From Apiosordaria backusii (lineage: Eukaryota > Ascomycota > Sordariomycetes > Sordariales > Lasiosphaeriaceae): a DNA stretch of 64,000 bases. The notes under the pieces were generated by a model that did not search any database, was not told where the DNA came from, and was given only the letters and a program-made list of their open reading frames with translations. The DNA lies in NCBI GenBank assembly GCA_030549205.1, contig JAUKTV010000001.1, positions 3,844,001 to 3,908,000 of the forward strand. Reading direction: 5' to 3'. Positions 53,248 to 64,000 of this stretch are shown here, piece by piece. Every line of letters begins with the position of its first letter. The first letter of the stretch is position 1. The translations under genes and the position numbers were made by a program.

Positions 53248-53797
53248 ATGATGCTTCGACCGTGCGACGTCAAAGCATGCGGCAACCCCGTTGAGCGCAG
53301 TTTCGGTAGCTGTATGATCTGTGGGAGTCACCTGTGTGCGGACCATGTCTACAGGGCGCTTCACAAATGTCCAATTATGGTCGGTATACCCTTTAGACAG
53401 AAAGCTATTGACTTGATGCTAACTGGAGGGGCCGGATAAGATGCTAGGTCCATTCGATGATGTTGAAGCGGCTTGGAGCGCTATGATCAATCTTCAGATG
53501 CGCTTGCTAGCGGCCAAAGAGGTTAGCAGCTTGCGCGTGGAGAGCACCCTCGCGTTCGTTTGGCGCTTGCAGGCGCTTCCCCTTCCTTTCAAGGACCAGT
53601 TCATAAATATCGGCTTTCAAACCTCAATACCTCGACTGCCTTTTTCACATCCCATCCAATTTACTCTACTACAACTCGCCAGGATGCCATTTCGGTCTAT
53701 ATACGCGGCCTTCGACGACCTCATCGATCTGACACGAGCTCGCTGCCAAGTCCGTCTCGCGCGCCGGGCCGTTTTACTTGAAGCACTTCGATGGTAA
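53248..53797 (+). CDS. Short protein with a treble-clef-like Cys/His N-terminus, possibly an APH-family stub
   Basis: Exons 53248-53379 and 53441-53797 (61-nt intron, TGCTAAC branch site) give 162 aa. The N-terminus reads CDVKACGNP, SCMICGSHLCADHVY and ALHKCP. This Cys/His pattern opens many fungal aminoglycoside-phosphotransferase-like (APH) proteins. The rest (VEAAWSAMINLQMRLLAAKE and beyond) is helical, but the kinase catalytic motifs of APH proteins are absent before the stop. It may be a truncated APH relative or an independent zinc-binding protein. The donor (GTCGGT) is not strong, so the model is tentative. Confidence 0.42.
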
Positions 53798-56700
53798 GCT
53801 TAGATGATTTTTCTTATGAGGCATGTTTTCTGACTTTGAGATAGACAAAGCGGCATCCACCAGATCATCAAGACCTTTTTTGCCTCAGCCGATCAATCTC
53901 CATCTCCATTTTACCGGTACTCATCCCCCATCTCCCAAAACCTTGCCAACCGGGAACCCCGGAGGTCAATAAGCACATAAGCTTGAATCAACACTGGAGA
54001 CTCTACTGCGTAATATGCAGGTACCAGTCCACGTAGTCACAGTAGTCCATCACCACAACAAGGTTTCCAAGATCACGTTTTCCACTCATTGGGCGCCACG
54101 ACAAAGTGTGGACCTACCTACATAGGTACGTCAGCCAGCTCATCAAACCATCAAAATCCGCATACATCATCATCAAATTTCAAGGCCCAGATACCTCGTA
54201 TTTTGCCACGTGGCTTGAGATGATCTCCTTTTCAGTATGAGAAATAACCTGATATTGAATGGAGACATGGCTGTGCATGTGGCAGGCTTTTTCACAGCGG
54301 GCTCCCAAAATATCAAAGCCATGAAATTTTCAAAATCTTTGCCCCCCGGCTGGGTGAAATCAGTTAACCTTGACGTGCACCATAGTACCTTTGCTATCAA
54401 GACGGGCGGCGGCACGTCCCGCTCAGCTTATGTACACTGCGCCACTGCTTACTTCTGCGGCAGTCCTGCGGCTTGATTTGCTCGATAGAACTACGCTGAA
54501 TCCGATCTGTAGTATGATTGTTCGATCGTGGACGTTTTTTTTATGGAGGGGGACTGAGAATAGATAGTTCTTGCTGAGCCACTGGGCTGGGGGCTATGAC
54601 ACTATTTATTCTTGATTGAAGAAGATCGGAGTGCAAGTTGAGGACTGTTAAGGGCTGAGATATGTAGCACAGTCGCACTGCAGGAGCCAAGGCAGAAGAA
54701 CGATCTTGTGGGCGGTCACTGGAAGTGCTGGTGCGCTTGCAAATAAAGCACATACTGGTACCAGGTAGTAGACATGTATGTTGATATCGAGATCTCAACG
54801 TGGACGCGATCCTGCCCAATCTTCAAGCGAGATATTTTGCGCGTAGTGTAGATGTACAGCCTGAGCACAGGCAGTCTACGCTAGTGTAGCACCGCAAGGT
54901 ATGACGATAACATGAGCAGCCAAGACCAGGGATACTAGAATGGGGTGTCCGAGCTCAGCAGTTTCCCCCTCAACATGCTATCGCTCCTCGACGGTGTGCC
55001 CAGACCGGAGGGATTTCCCCGCAAGAAAAAAAAGTCTATCGCGAAGGGATATGTAAGAAGGCGCCCTGTTTTAGGGAACTGGCCTTGGCACCTGTGGGCA
55101 CGATGCCGAAATTGCCGGTATACCCAAGAGAAGCAAACAAGCCTCCTGATGTGGTTCAGGTCGACATAGATCTCTTCGAGGCAGAGGGTAAGGTGACTAC
55201 AGAGAACACTACGTGTTTTGACAGATCCCACGGTGAGTAGCCAACTGAACCTGCAAGATGCACTCCTCTGGATGTTTTGGTCAACTGTCGTCTCATGGGA
55301 AGCAGTCGCCGCGGAAAAGGAGAAGATGATAGGGCGGGGAGCTTTCCGTGTCTGGTGAGTCCACCGCTAGACTGACGTTATTGTTGCGGCCCGTTCGGGG
55401 GCGAGGTAAATTGTGTAGCGGGGAAAGTAGCTGAGACGGTGACACGGTGTAACCAGCGACTGGTGGTCTGAAGCTGGGGACAGGCTGATCGCGCGTCAAG
55501 TTGCTCACAAGAGATTGGTTTGCGGACATCGGACTGGAGGTGATCGACGGTTGTGGGCACAGTGCGACTCGTCACGGGATGGAAACCCGTTTGTGCAATG
55601 TCTGGCGAGGAACGCTGTACACACCGTATCCATGATATTGTCTAATGTCTTGCCAGTCGAGATTGCTGATCGGTTTCCATCTGGCATTTCCCTGGTGTCA
55701 AGTTCCGCTCGGGTACGTGTTTGCGGTGGTTATTTCCACGGCTACGTTGCCTGTAGTTTGGCCTTACACGTTGCGCGGTGAGCAGAGGTTCTTGGAACCA
55801 CTAACAAAACCTCGGATAACATGGCCGAGGCTTGACGGAAACAAATAAAGGCTAAACAAAGTCAGGGAAAGCTAGCGTCATTCGTTGATCTGGTCCCAGC
55901 AGGTCGAGGACACATCCAGATCCAATCGCTGTTGACAACTCCTTACAGTCTCATGAACATCTTATCTCGACACCACCCAGAGCCGGTGAGGAGCCTCATT
56001 GTCTCTCATACCCTGCTTAGCCCATGATATTGCTGTGACTGGGGTATGCAACGACGGACTACATTAGTTAAGGCGTGAAACCCCGGAAGTGAGTACACTA
56101 AAGCGAAGAAGGGCTTCTGTGAGAGACAAACCAAATTGCCAGTGCCGATGGTGGTGTTCAGACGCATGAAGCACCTCGCTTACACCAGCACTGTGCGAAG
56201 CGGCTTTTCAGGGTCTTATCCCGGTTCCCACAAACTCGATTCGTCAGCAACGGTGGGGGAAGAGACAATAACGGTATGGACGGTTGGCAAAACAGGGAAT
56301 GACGAATGCAAGGGTTTGCAAACATGTCCATCGAGTGGTCACAGCGCAACCGTGCTGTGTGAGAGGTACTTTCTCTTACGGATATCCTCTCCATACTTAT
56401 TGAGAGGCACAGATGTTGACTGGCAATGCCTTGATTGATTCTGGTGCTTTGATGAGCTTCTCAGTCGCAGCCAGCGGGGAGAGACACTTTCCGGTAACAC
56501 CACCAGATAGCCGCACGACTGCATACGGGATGTGACGGTGAATCAATGACGCAGCTCTGAGAGCGCAAGCATTGCAAAGGATTAAGTAAAAAAAAAAAGA
56601 GGGAAAAAAAAGTTTGTTGCGGATTGACATCTGCAGGGTGATAATGTACCTGATGTAGAGAAGAAAAAAGGAAGCTGAGTAGTGCCGGATGAGGGGGTCG

Positions 56701-58070
56701 GCAGCAAGCAGGGTGGGGGAAACAAATGCATTTTCCTTGGCGGGCAGGAGGAATGGGATTCTCATGAAATCTGCAGCCATTTCATCATGGGAACTGCACT
56801 CTGCTGACCCCTGTCGGACCTTGGGGGTTGCCTGTGGGGCGCACGGCAAAACCAATCAGGGTCCCTGTCCACTGCGGTCCACTGGCGTCATCGTGCTGAT
56901 CCCCAGTTCTGTGGATGCATCCGGTCTTACCCTGGAAAAACCGATGGACAGAAAAGCAGGGGACTGCTGCCTGAGGCACAAACCTTAAGTCGAATTCGGA
57001 GGCGGCCATGCACCCGCGCATGTGGCGCCTGGGGAAAGAGAAGAGAGACAAGACACCCACAGGTGCCACGAGAGAACGCCCAAATCGAAATCGGCTATCG
57101 TTGACATGTCCAACCTGCATTAAAAGTCCCTTTTTACTTCGTCTCTAACCTACACTAGACCTTGGACCTAGTGTATGTAAAAGCCTCGTATTCACTACTG
57201 CTCCACGACTCACTCGCGCGGCTAATCTTCAGTCCTTCATACTTCGATCGACGTTTCGCTTTCCGCAGCAAGCAACCCAAAACAGGTCCCCGGCCCTCCG
57301 CTCCTTGTGACCACACCGAGCCAGCGAGTTAGATACCCCTCCCGCCCCCTCTTGCGCTCACAGCCAATTCGTCCGCCCTTGGACGCCGAGAAGAACCACC
57401 ACAGCAAGGCACGTCTCGCTGATCGCGGGAGGAAAAAAAGGACGCTCGCTCACCTTCTGACCAACGCGCCAACCTGTCAGCTTTTCCCTGTCTCCGCTAC
57501 AAGCTCCAACGGTAACGGAAGCGTCTTTTTGCCGGAAGTTTCCGCCGGGTCAGCTTAGGGCGTGACACATCTTCACTGTGGGCTGGTGTTGGTCCCCTTT
57601 TTTGCCCTCGCACCACAAGCCGCCTCCACGGGGACCCACGACATCCACCACGACGGCTGCCCTCGACCCACAAGTGCGCCAGTGTTTCGCTGCCACCTCC
57701 CTGCGCTACCCTTTTCCACACCAAACATCCCCTCTCTGGTTTCCACTCAGAGTTCCGCTGCCTCTTCATTTTTTTCCCTCCTGCCACGCCCTCCCGGCCT
57801 CCCGCTTCCCAAGCAAGTTGCAGCCCCGACGACACTTCAGCCCTGTGCTACGCAGATTGGCGAATGGTGGCAATAGCAAGGTAGCTTAAGTGACGGTGAA
57901 GGAGGAACTGGCTTTCTTTTTAGTTTTCTTCCCTCTCTTCTACCAAGACGGCCCATCCCACACTAGCCCAACATTCTACACACCGCTACCTTTCGTTTCG
58001 ACCATCAAGCCCTCGACGAAAAGTGCGCACCCACTCGTCGATTAGGACTACGATTCGAGTTTATACAATT
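53798..58070. other. Long intergenic region, no gene recognised
   Basis: About 4.3 kb. Open frames near 54237-54476 (MRNNLILNGDMAV) and 55515-55848 are protein-like in places but lack splice support or family likeness. 56587-56610 is a poly-A/AGGG run. The last 900 nt, C/T-rich with several short upstream ATGs, probably form the long 5' leader of the coiled-coil gene. Confidence 0.45.
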
Positions 58071-58590
58071 ATGATGGGTGACCTTAGTCCTCGAAAGTCG
58101 CAGAGTCCAAACTGGTCGGATTCAGGATCAGGGACGTCGGGCGACCATGTCAATATTCTTCACGAGCCGGTTCCGACACGGCCTCGCCTCCCCAGTCGAA
58201 AGAGCAGCGGCACTATGATCGTATCTCGCGACTCCGCCATCGGCCCGATCGAAACCACCTTTGCACCAGACGATGTGAGAAGCATGAGCCCGAGGAGAAC
58301 CAGCGAAGACATTGAGTCGCTTGGCAAGGAGGCCAGAGAAGAGTTGCAAAGGTGAGACCTGGCGGCGCATCACGAAAAGAACCAATGCACCGGTGCCGGA
58401 CGCGAACTAACGCCGTCACAGGCACGCAAAAGCGCTCCAGGACTCTTTGATTGTCTTGTTCAACCGAATAGAAGCCGTCAAGGAAGAACACGACAAGTTG
58501 GACAACCACAACAAGTTCCTTCAGAAATATATTGGCGACCTCATGACAACGAGCAAAATTACCGCTTCGAGCAGCCGAGCGAAGAAATAG
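58071..58590 (+). CDS. Short coiled-coil protein (SCOC-like)
   Basis: Exons 58071-58351 and 58422-58590 total 450 nt, or 149 aa. The intron has GTGAGA, an AACTAACG branch site and CACAG. The N-terminal 85 residues are Ser/Pro/Arg-rich and disordered (MMGDLSPRKSQSPNWSDSGS). The second exon reads HAKALQDSLIVLFNRIEAV, then KLDNHNKFLQKYIGDLM, a regular heptad coiled coil that matches the SCOC family core. SCOC proteins are Golgi-associated and bind Arl1-type GTPases and autophagy regulators in animals; the fungal role is inferred from that. An ATG at 58023 is in frame but less likely. Confidence 0.82.
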
Positions 58591-60224
58591 ATCAGTCGAT
58601 TCCCTGGGACACGCCAGGAGAATTAGGATGGAGGAGTGTTGAACCCGAGGACGTCGCAAACGCCCGATGATGCCGTCACCGCCACCGGGCAGGACTCATT
58701 GTGACACACACCAACGGGCATTGAGGATGCTCATCCTGTGCCACACGATGCGTACAGTAGCAGATCACCGTTCTTGGTCGAAGAAAGACCTCAAACGACA
58801 CATCCCGACGGAGGCAGAATACCAGTTCCCCTCACTTGAAACGGGCCATATTTGGGTTTATTTATTTTTACAGGAGCCGGAGTTTGCGCCTTTTGTTTTA
58901 TTAATTACACTACGATACCACGACGCGAATCTCGGTTTGGCTGGCTCATGGGTAAAAGAAAAAGAAGAGATTACATGACCCCCCCTCAGCATTTTGGTAT
59001 TCGGGGGTTCAGCACAGAGAGAGAACATAGAGAAATTCTCTCCCTCTGGCAAAGCGAGCGAAGCAAAAACAACAACAGAGCGCTCAGTATTCACCGGAAT
59101 TTGGGATCAAAGGGGGAGAGGGAGGTTTTGGGCATTGGGACAATTACATGACAATGGCGTTTTAATGCTTTCGGCGGGATTGTTTTTTTTAGTTTATGTT
59201 TTACTTTACTACTTATGAGAGAAGAAACCCTTCTCACTACTTCTTGATAGTTGCGATTTATTCGGGGGATGAAATTTTTTAGGGGGATTCTGTGTAGATA
59301 GGATATGATTAGGTGTCATTGTTGCTGTTGTTGTTGTCTAGCGACCTCGGAGAGGCGAGCCAACCTGGAAGGCAAGGTAAGGAATTGCTGTTGACAAAAT
59401 GATCAGATGAACTGTTTACTTTTTTTACAAGCTGGTCCCATGTGCGGGATGCTAGTGTACACTAAACTGGCATGTAGCTCCATACACCTTACGATGGTTT
59501 GCATTGGGATCCTGGGCGGCTGAGGGGGAAGAAATGTTTCCGAGAAGCTGGGACACGATGGATGGTCCCTGCGTGCAGAAAGGTCACGGGCGTTTTGCCG
59601 CTTTGGTGGGTGGGCATTCCGGTATCAGGGGACTTCTTGGTGGAACGTGGAACGAAGGGAACTGACGTCACTGGAGGCTGAGGCTGTTGCCAAAGCGGCT
59701 GGCCGGGGCTGGGAGGGAAGGAGGCTGAAGTATGCAAGTGTTTTGGAGTGGTGGCTAAAACATAATCGAGTGTCTGCCTGATTGTCTTTCGTCATTATCT
59801 GGGATTCGTTGGATTATGGGTCATTTTGTCAGTGGATGGTGCTTGTTGAAGTAGGTTTGGCTTCGAAGGTCGGGTCTGCATTCCGCTTGTGGCTTACAGT
59901 GAGGTACAGAGTACATGCTGGGCGTTTGTGGCGCTTGGGAGCTGTGGTTGCGTTGCATTCATGATCCAGGAACAGCTGTTCAAACTCGGCCCATTATGAG
60001 TCAGGAAATGGAGTGGAATGGTGATCGGGATCAGTTGATCAGAATTTCGTATCCACGAGTGCCGTCAGGGCAGTGGCGTGGTGTCGTGTTTGATGCCAAG
60101 GGAGATGACCTCATGTTTTGTTGTTGACTTGTGGAATTTTGACAAAAAAAGATGAGGTTCATAAATGGTTGTGCTGGTGAAGGTGCTTAACGACAGGCCA
60201 ATCATCATAACAGGTTTGTTGACA
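58591..60224. other. Intergenic, no gene recognised
   Basis: It starts with the coiled-coil gene's 3' untranslated region; T-rich tracts at 59170-59200 and 59260-59290 resemble 3' ends. No gene is seen before the tRNA. Confidence 0.5.
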
Positions 60225-60298
60225 GCCCGCGTGGCGCAATTGGTTAGCGCGTCAGACTTTTAATCTGAATGTTGCGAGTTCGAGTCTCGCCGTGGGCG
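60225..60298 (+). tRNA. tRNA-Lys (anticodon UUU)
   Basis: Full cloverleaf, 74 nt with the discriminator base. Acceptor GCCCGCG pairs with CGTGGGC (one G-U). The D-stem GCGC/GCGC and anticodon stem TCAGA/TCTGA are perfect, with loop CTTTTAA giving anticodon TTT. The T-arm is GCGAG-TTCGAGT-CTCGC. There is no intron. The internal A box (TGGCGCAATTGG) and B box (GTTCGAGTC) fit RNA polymerase III. Confidence 0.95.
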
Positions 60299-60337
60299 TC
60301 TTGGTCATGTCAATTACTCCTTCTGGTGTTGAAGTGA

Positions 60338-60345
60338 TTTTTTTT
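60338..60345 (+). terminator. RNA polymerase III terminator for tRNA-Lys
   Basis: A run of eight T residues 40 nt after the tRNA, with a second six-T run just beyond. No shorter run of four or more T lies between. Confidence 0.7.
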
Positions 60346-60731
60346 GAGCCTTTTTTGCACTCTGGTGCTTTTGTGTGTCTTGGTGAGCATGATTCCAGCT
60401 GTGAGGCATCATTGTGGTGGGCAGTTTTGTGGGGTTGCATTGTTTTTGTTAGCCGAAGGCTTGTCATGATGGTTCTCTGCAATTGAGAGCAGGGAGAGAG
60501 CGGAATTGAACATCTGCACACAATGATACATAGGTGATTCCTTGAGAAGCTGGTATATGTCCTTCCTCAGACCATGTGTCTCAGGAAGGCATCGGGGCTA
60601 AGAGGCTGAGTGGGCGGGGTTGTTGGTGCCTGATCCCCAACGACGACACCATTCTGCAGGCACCTGCTGACGTTCTCATTCTACAATAATACAGGAGGCA
60701 CTGTCAGGAATTGGAAACCTTCTGGCACAAG
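60346..60731. other. Intergenic between tRNA-Lys and the second HET gene
   Basis: Promoter and leader of the HET gene. No other feature is seen. Confidence 0.5.
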
Positions 60732-62770
60732 ATGGCCAGCCCTAACTTCTCAATTGCAGCCCAGCTCTATGACCCCATTCTTCTTCCCATTTCTAGTCAA
60801 ACCGGCGACGATTCCTTCAGCATCCGCCTAATTTCCGTCATTTCATCCCCCGGCGAGCCCATCAGCTGTCGGCTCTGGGCAGCTTCCTTCAATGATGCAG
60901 CAACAGCAGGATACTTTGCTCTGTCCTATGTGTGGGGTGATGCATCCATCACGGAGAAGATTATGGTCAATGGACTTCCCTTTCAAGCAACCAGGAACCT
61001 TGTACTCGCCCTGAAGTGGTACTCGAAATCCGAGTATGTTTCTCATCCGATCTGGGTTGATGCTGTTTGTATCAATCAGTGCAACATACCTGAGCGCAAC
61101 GACCAAGTCCGCTTTATGGGCTCCATCTACACCTCTTGTTGGGAGGCTTTATGTTTCCTCGGCCCTAATGCTGATGAGGAGGACGCCAAACTATTTCACC
61201 TGATCAGCTCCCTTTGCCAGGACCTTGAACACCCGGACATGCAGGGCGAGAACCCGAGCTTGACGCCTCTCACACACCCATTTTATGCCGGAGTCGTTGA
61301 GAACATCAGCAATACCTCGCTTCTCAGATCTCCAGTTTTCCAAGACCGCGTCTACTGGACTCGGGTGTGGACATTCCAGGAGGCTGTTCTTTCGCCGGCA
61401 GCTCTCTTAGTCATAGGGGATCGTGTGTGTTATGTTCAAGATATTGAGAGGATTGCTGGTTGGGTATGCAGTGATCCAGTTTACTCTCTTGTGACATCGA
61501 ATAAGATTCCAGAGGGTGTTGATGCCAAGCTTTGGAAGCTGGTTACAGGCGTCTTATTTGATCTTGAGTCTGACACCTGGCTCTCCGACATCATTCTTAC
61601 TCGAAAAGCATTGATGCTTCCCAACTCGCAACCCTTCACGCGATTATTCTCCATGGTTATACGCACTGCGGCTCGAAACTGCTACGATCCAAGAGACAAG
61701 CTCTATGGTTTGGCGGGCATTGCCGATATTGGTATAAACATCGATTACGACGCACCGGTGGCCGATGTCTACACCAACTTCGCGGCCAACATGGTCCGCA
61801 AGACTGACGATCTTTGTCACATGTTTGTTCTTATTGCAAATGGCCAGGAAGACTCAGAGTACGACATTCCATCATGGGTTCCTGTTTACACCTCCAACAA
61901 GAACTTTTCATTTGCAACTTACCACCATGCCAACCGCTCTGCGCCGTCCACAGCCAAGTCAATCATTGTCGACGGCAAAACTCTTCGAGTCAGCGGTATC
62001 GTGATGGATGCTGTCGAGGATGTCATGCCCCCAACCTCTCACCTGCCGGTCTCCTGAAACAGGACGAAATCTGGCGACGATCCCGAATAAGCACTGTCGC
62101 GCAGTTTCTTCTTGGTCAAGACGCGAGAACAATCTTCTCTCAGGCCCTCTCCGCTCCTCCTAGCCACGATTTATACAAGACCAATATCTCGTTACTGCAA
62201 GCGGCACTCCGCCTGCTGTCAGAGGACAATGGCCTCCGATACGGTGTGTTTGCCGGGGAACCTGAGTCGCCCAATCGACCAGAAGCCATCCCGATACTCG
62301 TTGATGCCCTGATGTCGGATCTCCCAGTCGACGAGCCGCTCAAGGAGGTTTGGAATGGCCACGACCAGGAACGAATGAACCTAGACGAGGCAAAACAGAT
62401 TCTCGCCGAAGTTTTGGACAACCAACGAAGCGAGCCTCTCCATCCATCGGCAGTGGTCTCCGCAGCTAGAGTGGCCCATGAAGCACAGCATTCTGCTCGC
62501 GAGCTGGAGATGAGGTACAACCCCTTTGTGGATACTGCGGCAATGGTACCAGTTCGCACAAAGACGGGGTACATTGGGTATGGAACCGATGGTGTGCAAA
62601 AGGGGGATCTTGTCTGTGTTTTGGGGTCTTGTTCTATGCCTGTTATTCTGAGGGAGGCCGATAAGGAAAAGGGGCAGTATAAGCTGATGTCGCTTTGTCA
62701 TGTGCTGGGGGCTAAGAACGGCGAGGTATGGAGTTGGGGTCGGAAGGTTGAGGAGTTTAGAATTGTGTAG
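60732..62770 (+). CDS. HET-domain protein, one frame break
   Basis: A single exon. I use MASPNFSIAAQLYDP (60732); an ATG at 60711 is seven codons upstream. The HET core is clear: FSIRLISVISSPGEP, YFALSYVWGDA, IWVDAVCINQCNIPERNDQV, EALCFLG, YWTRVWTFQEAVL and NCYDPRDKLYGLAGIAD. Frame is lost at the CCCCC run 62028-62032; adding one C gives 2040 nt (679 aa) and continues into GLLKQDEIWRRSR, then RYNPFVDTAAMVPVRTKTGY and GDLVCVLGSCSMPVILRE, the normal HET C-terminal half. Both halves are otherwise intact, so an assembly error is likelier than a dead gene. Role: probable trigger of incompatibility cell death. Confidence 0.87.
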
Positions 62771-64000
62771 GGAAAGGGTTATAAAGAATAGGTATCTTCT
62801 CGTCCTGTGCATATTGTTTTTACCGTGTATGTATAGGGAGCATCTATCTTGGTTAAGACTGGGTAAAACAAGAAAGAAAAGAGATGCAAAAAAAACAACA
62901 ACGCTGAAAATCATAAACACTTATGACGGGCCAGGAGTCGAGCCTGGATCTTTGCTCTAACTCGGGAATACATTAATCGCTATGCTACCATACCACGGAA
63001 ATCCCTCCTGGGAACGGGAATGAAGTGCTGCAGTCTGGTCTGGTTTGGTCTGGTTGTGGCGGCAAAAAAGGGATAAGTGGCGGGCGTTCCGTGACTGGAA
63101 CCAGGCGTCAAATTTCGTGAACCTTAAAAAACGCGATTTTTGGGACTTTCATGACTCGTTCTTCCAGAACCTTAAAAACGCAGGTTTGATTTTGAAAACA
63201 CGGCTGTTGGGAACCTTGAAGGCGCCCCTTTTATCTGCCAAGATGACTCTGTGCCCAAGAGAACGAGACTTCACAATGTACCTATTTGGTAGTGAGAGAG
63301 CCACGGCGAGGTGTGCATAATTGTGGCTTGTTAGAATTTTTCAACCAGCTTGTCTGATCTGTCGAAATAGGATGGTGTTTAAGCATGAGGTGAGCTCTAC
63401 CTAAACTGGACTCAGTCTGTCTTCAGCAAGTCAAGATCTCAGCATCAGAGACTTGGGGTGCTGGATGCCAAGTGTCATGGAGAGGACATGAGAATGATTG
63501 CGGATAGCCTGCGGTGATGGCTTCAAACCTTGACTCGATGAAAACCAGAGGTATACTAGGTAGTGGGTTAACGCTAGTCTTTGCCGTCGGCGAGTTTTGC
63601 TGCATGGAGGAGGATATCTTTGGTCTTGGGAGAGGTTGGAGTGTATTGTTGTTGATTTGCTGCTTTTGCTGCAAGAAGAAAGGTTATCGAGGATTCAAAG
63701 ATCAGGCAGAGGTATATTTACCTATGTTTTGGGCATATTTTTGTTGGCTTGATGCTGTTCGGCTGCATAGAAATGGGTGTTACTAAGTTAGAATCAGGGC
63801 GGTGCATATACCCCGGTGTTCTGCAGGCAAGAAGTTGGTTTTGTTGGTTATCAGTGAAATTTGGCTGCTTCAATCTGAGATGTATGTGTCCGAGTCCCCG
63901 TTCTATGCTAGATGAGCCTAGAAGAACCTCCAGACGGAATCAGGCCCCTTCGCCTTCTTGAACCCTCCATACCATCTGCACAACGGATACAAAATTGCCA
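62771..64000. other. Intergenic, no gene recognised
   Basis: Apart from a tRNA-like remnant near 62924-62997 nothing is recognised. Short open frames near 63045-63320 and 63514-63786 have no domain. Confidence 0.45.
62924..62997 (-). other. tRNA-like remnant
   Basis: On the minus strand a perfect T-arm (CCAGG-CTCGACT-CCTGG) is preceded at the right distance by a D-arm-like GGTAGCATAGCG. The acceptor ends pair only partly and no proper anticodon stem forms. Probably a decayed tRNA copy. Confidence 0.3.

Overview
This window is nuclear DNA from a filamentous ascomycete, most likely a member of the Sordariomycetes. The evidence is gene density, introns of about 50-120 nt with GTAAGT/GTATGT-like donors and CTRAC-type branch sites, HET-domain and NLR genes, a CYSTM peptide, a DUF1996 secreted protein, and intergenic regions rich in short CCTAGG palindromes. 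Exon structures below were worked out by hand from splice signals, reading frame and family similarity. Taxonomic placement is inference.

Layout. 0.8-9.8 kb: the ribosome-assembly WD40 protein Rsa4/Notchless, a small hypothetical gene, a spliced CYSTM-type Cys-rich peptide and a vacuolar Ca2+/H+ exchanger. 9.8-18.0 kb: a hydantoinase/oxoprolinase fused to an S-methyl-thiohydantoin-desulfurase-like (DUF917) domain, a secreted DUF1996 protein, a hypothetical gene and a homocysteine S-methyltransferase. 18.4-19.23 kb: no protein gene, but six tandem RNA-like units with two hairpins each. The stems co-vary between units and the spacing resembles H/ACA guide RNAs; this is the most unusual thing in the window. 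20-26 kb: small lineage-specific genes, a tandem exon-intron amplification and a broken 2OG-dioxygenase fragment. 26.8-34.5 kb: an amino-acid permease, an enoyl-CoA hydratase-like protein and an MFS sugar transporter. 36-41 kb: a repeat-rich area with a decaying duplicated gene, foldback palindromes, a dispersed 35-bp repeat and small Cys-rich proteins. 42-53.8 kb: an NB-ARC/TPR NLR, a cytochrome P450, a HET-domain gene, an alkaline ceramidase and a short zinc-finger-like gene. 58-62.8 kb: a short coiled-coil (SCOC-like) protein, tRNA-Lys(UUU) and a second HET-domain gene.

How the genes relate. Most are unrelated housekeeping or accessory genes rather than an operon-like set. The 42-63 kb part holds an NLR and two HET genes, so it is a candidate non-self-recognition neighbourhood. 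The 21-41 kb part holds short Cys-rich proteins that begin MC(K/V) and look like distant paralogues.

Caveat on sequence quality. Three otherwise intact genes (the hydantoinase fusion and both HET genes) each need exactly one extra base inside a C or G run to stay open. This points to homopolymer under-calling in the assembly rather than three independent pseudogenes.
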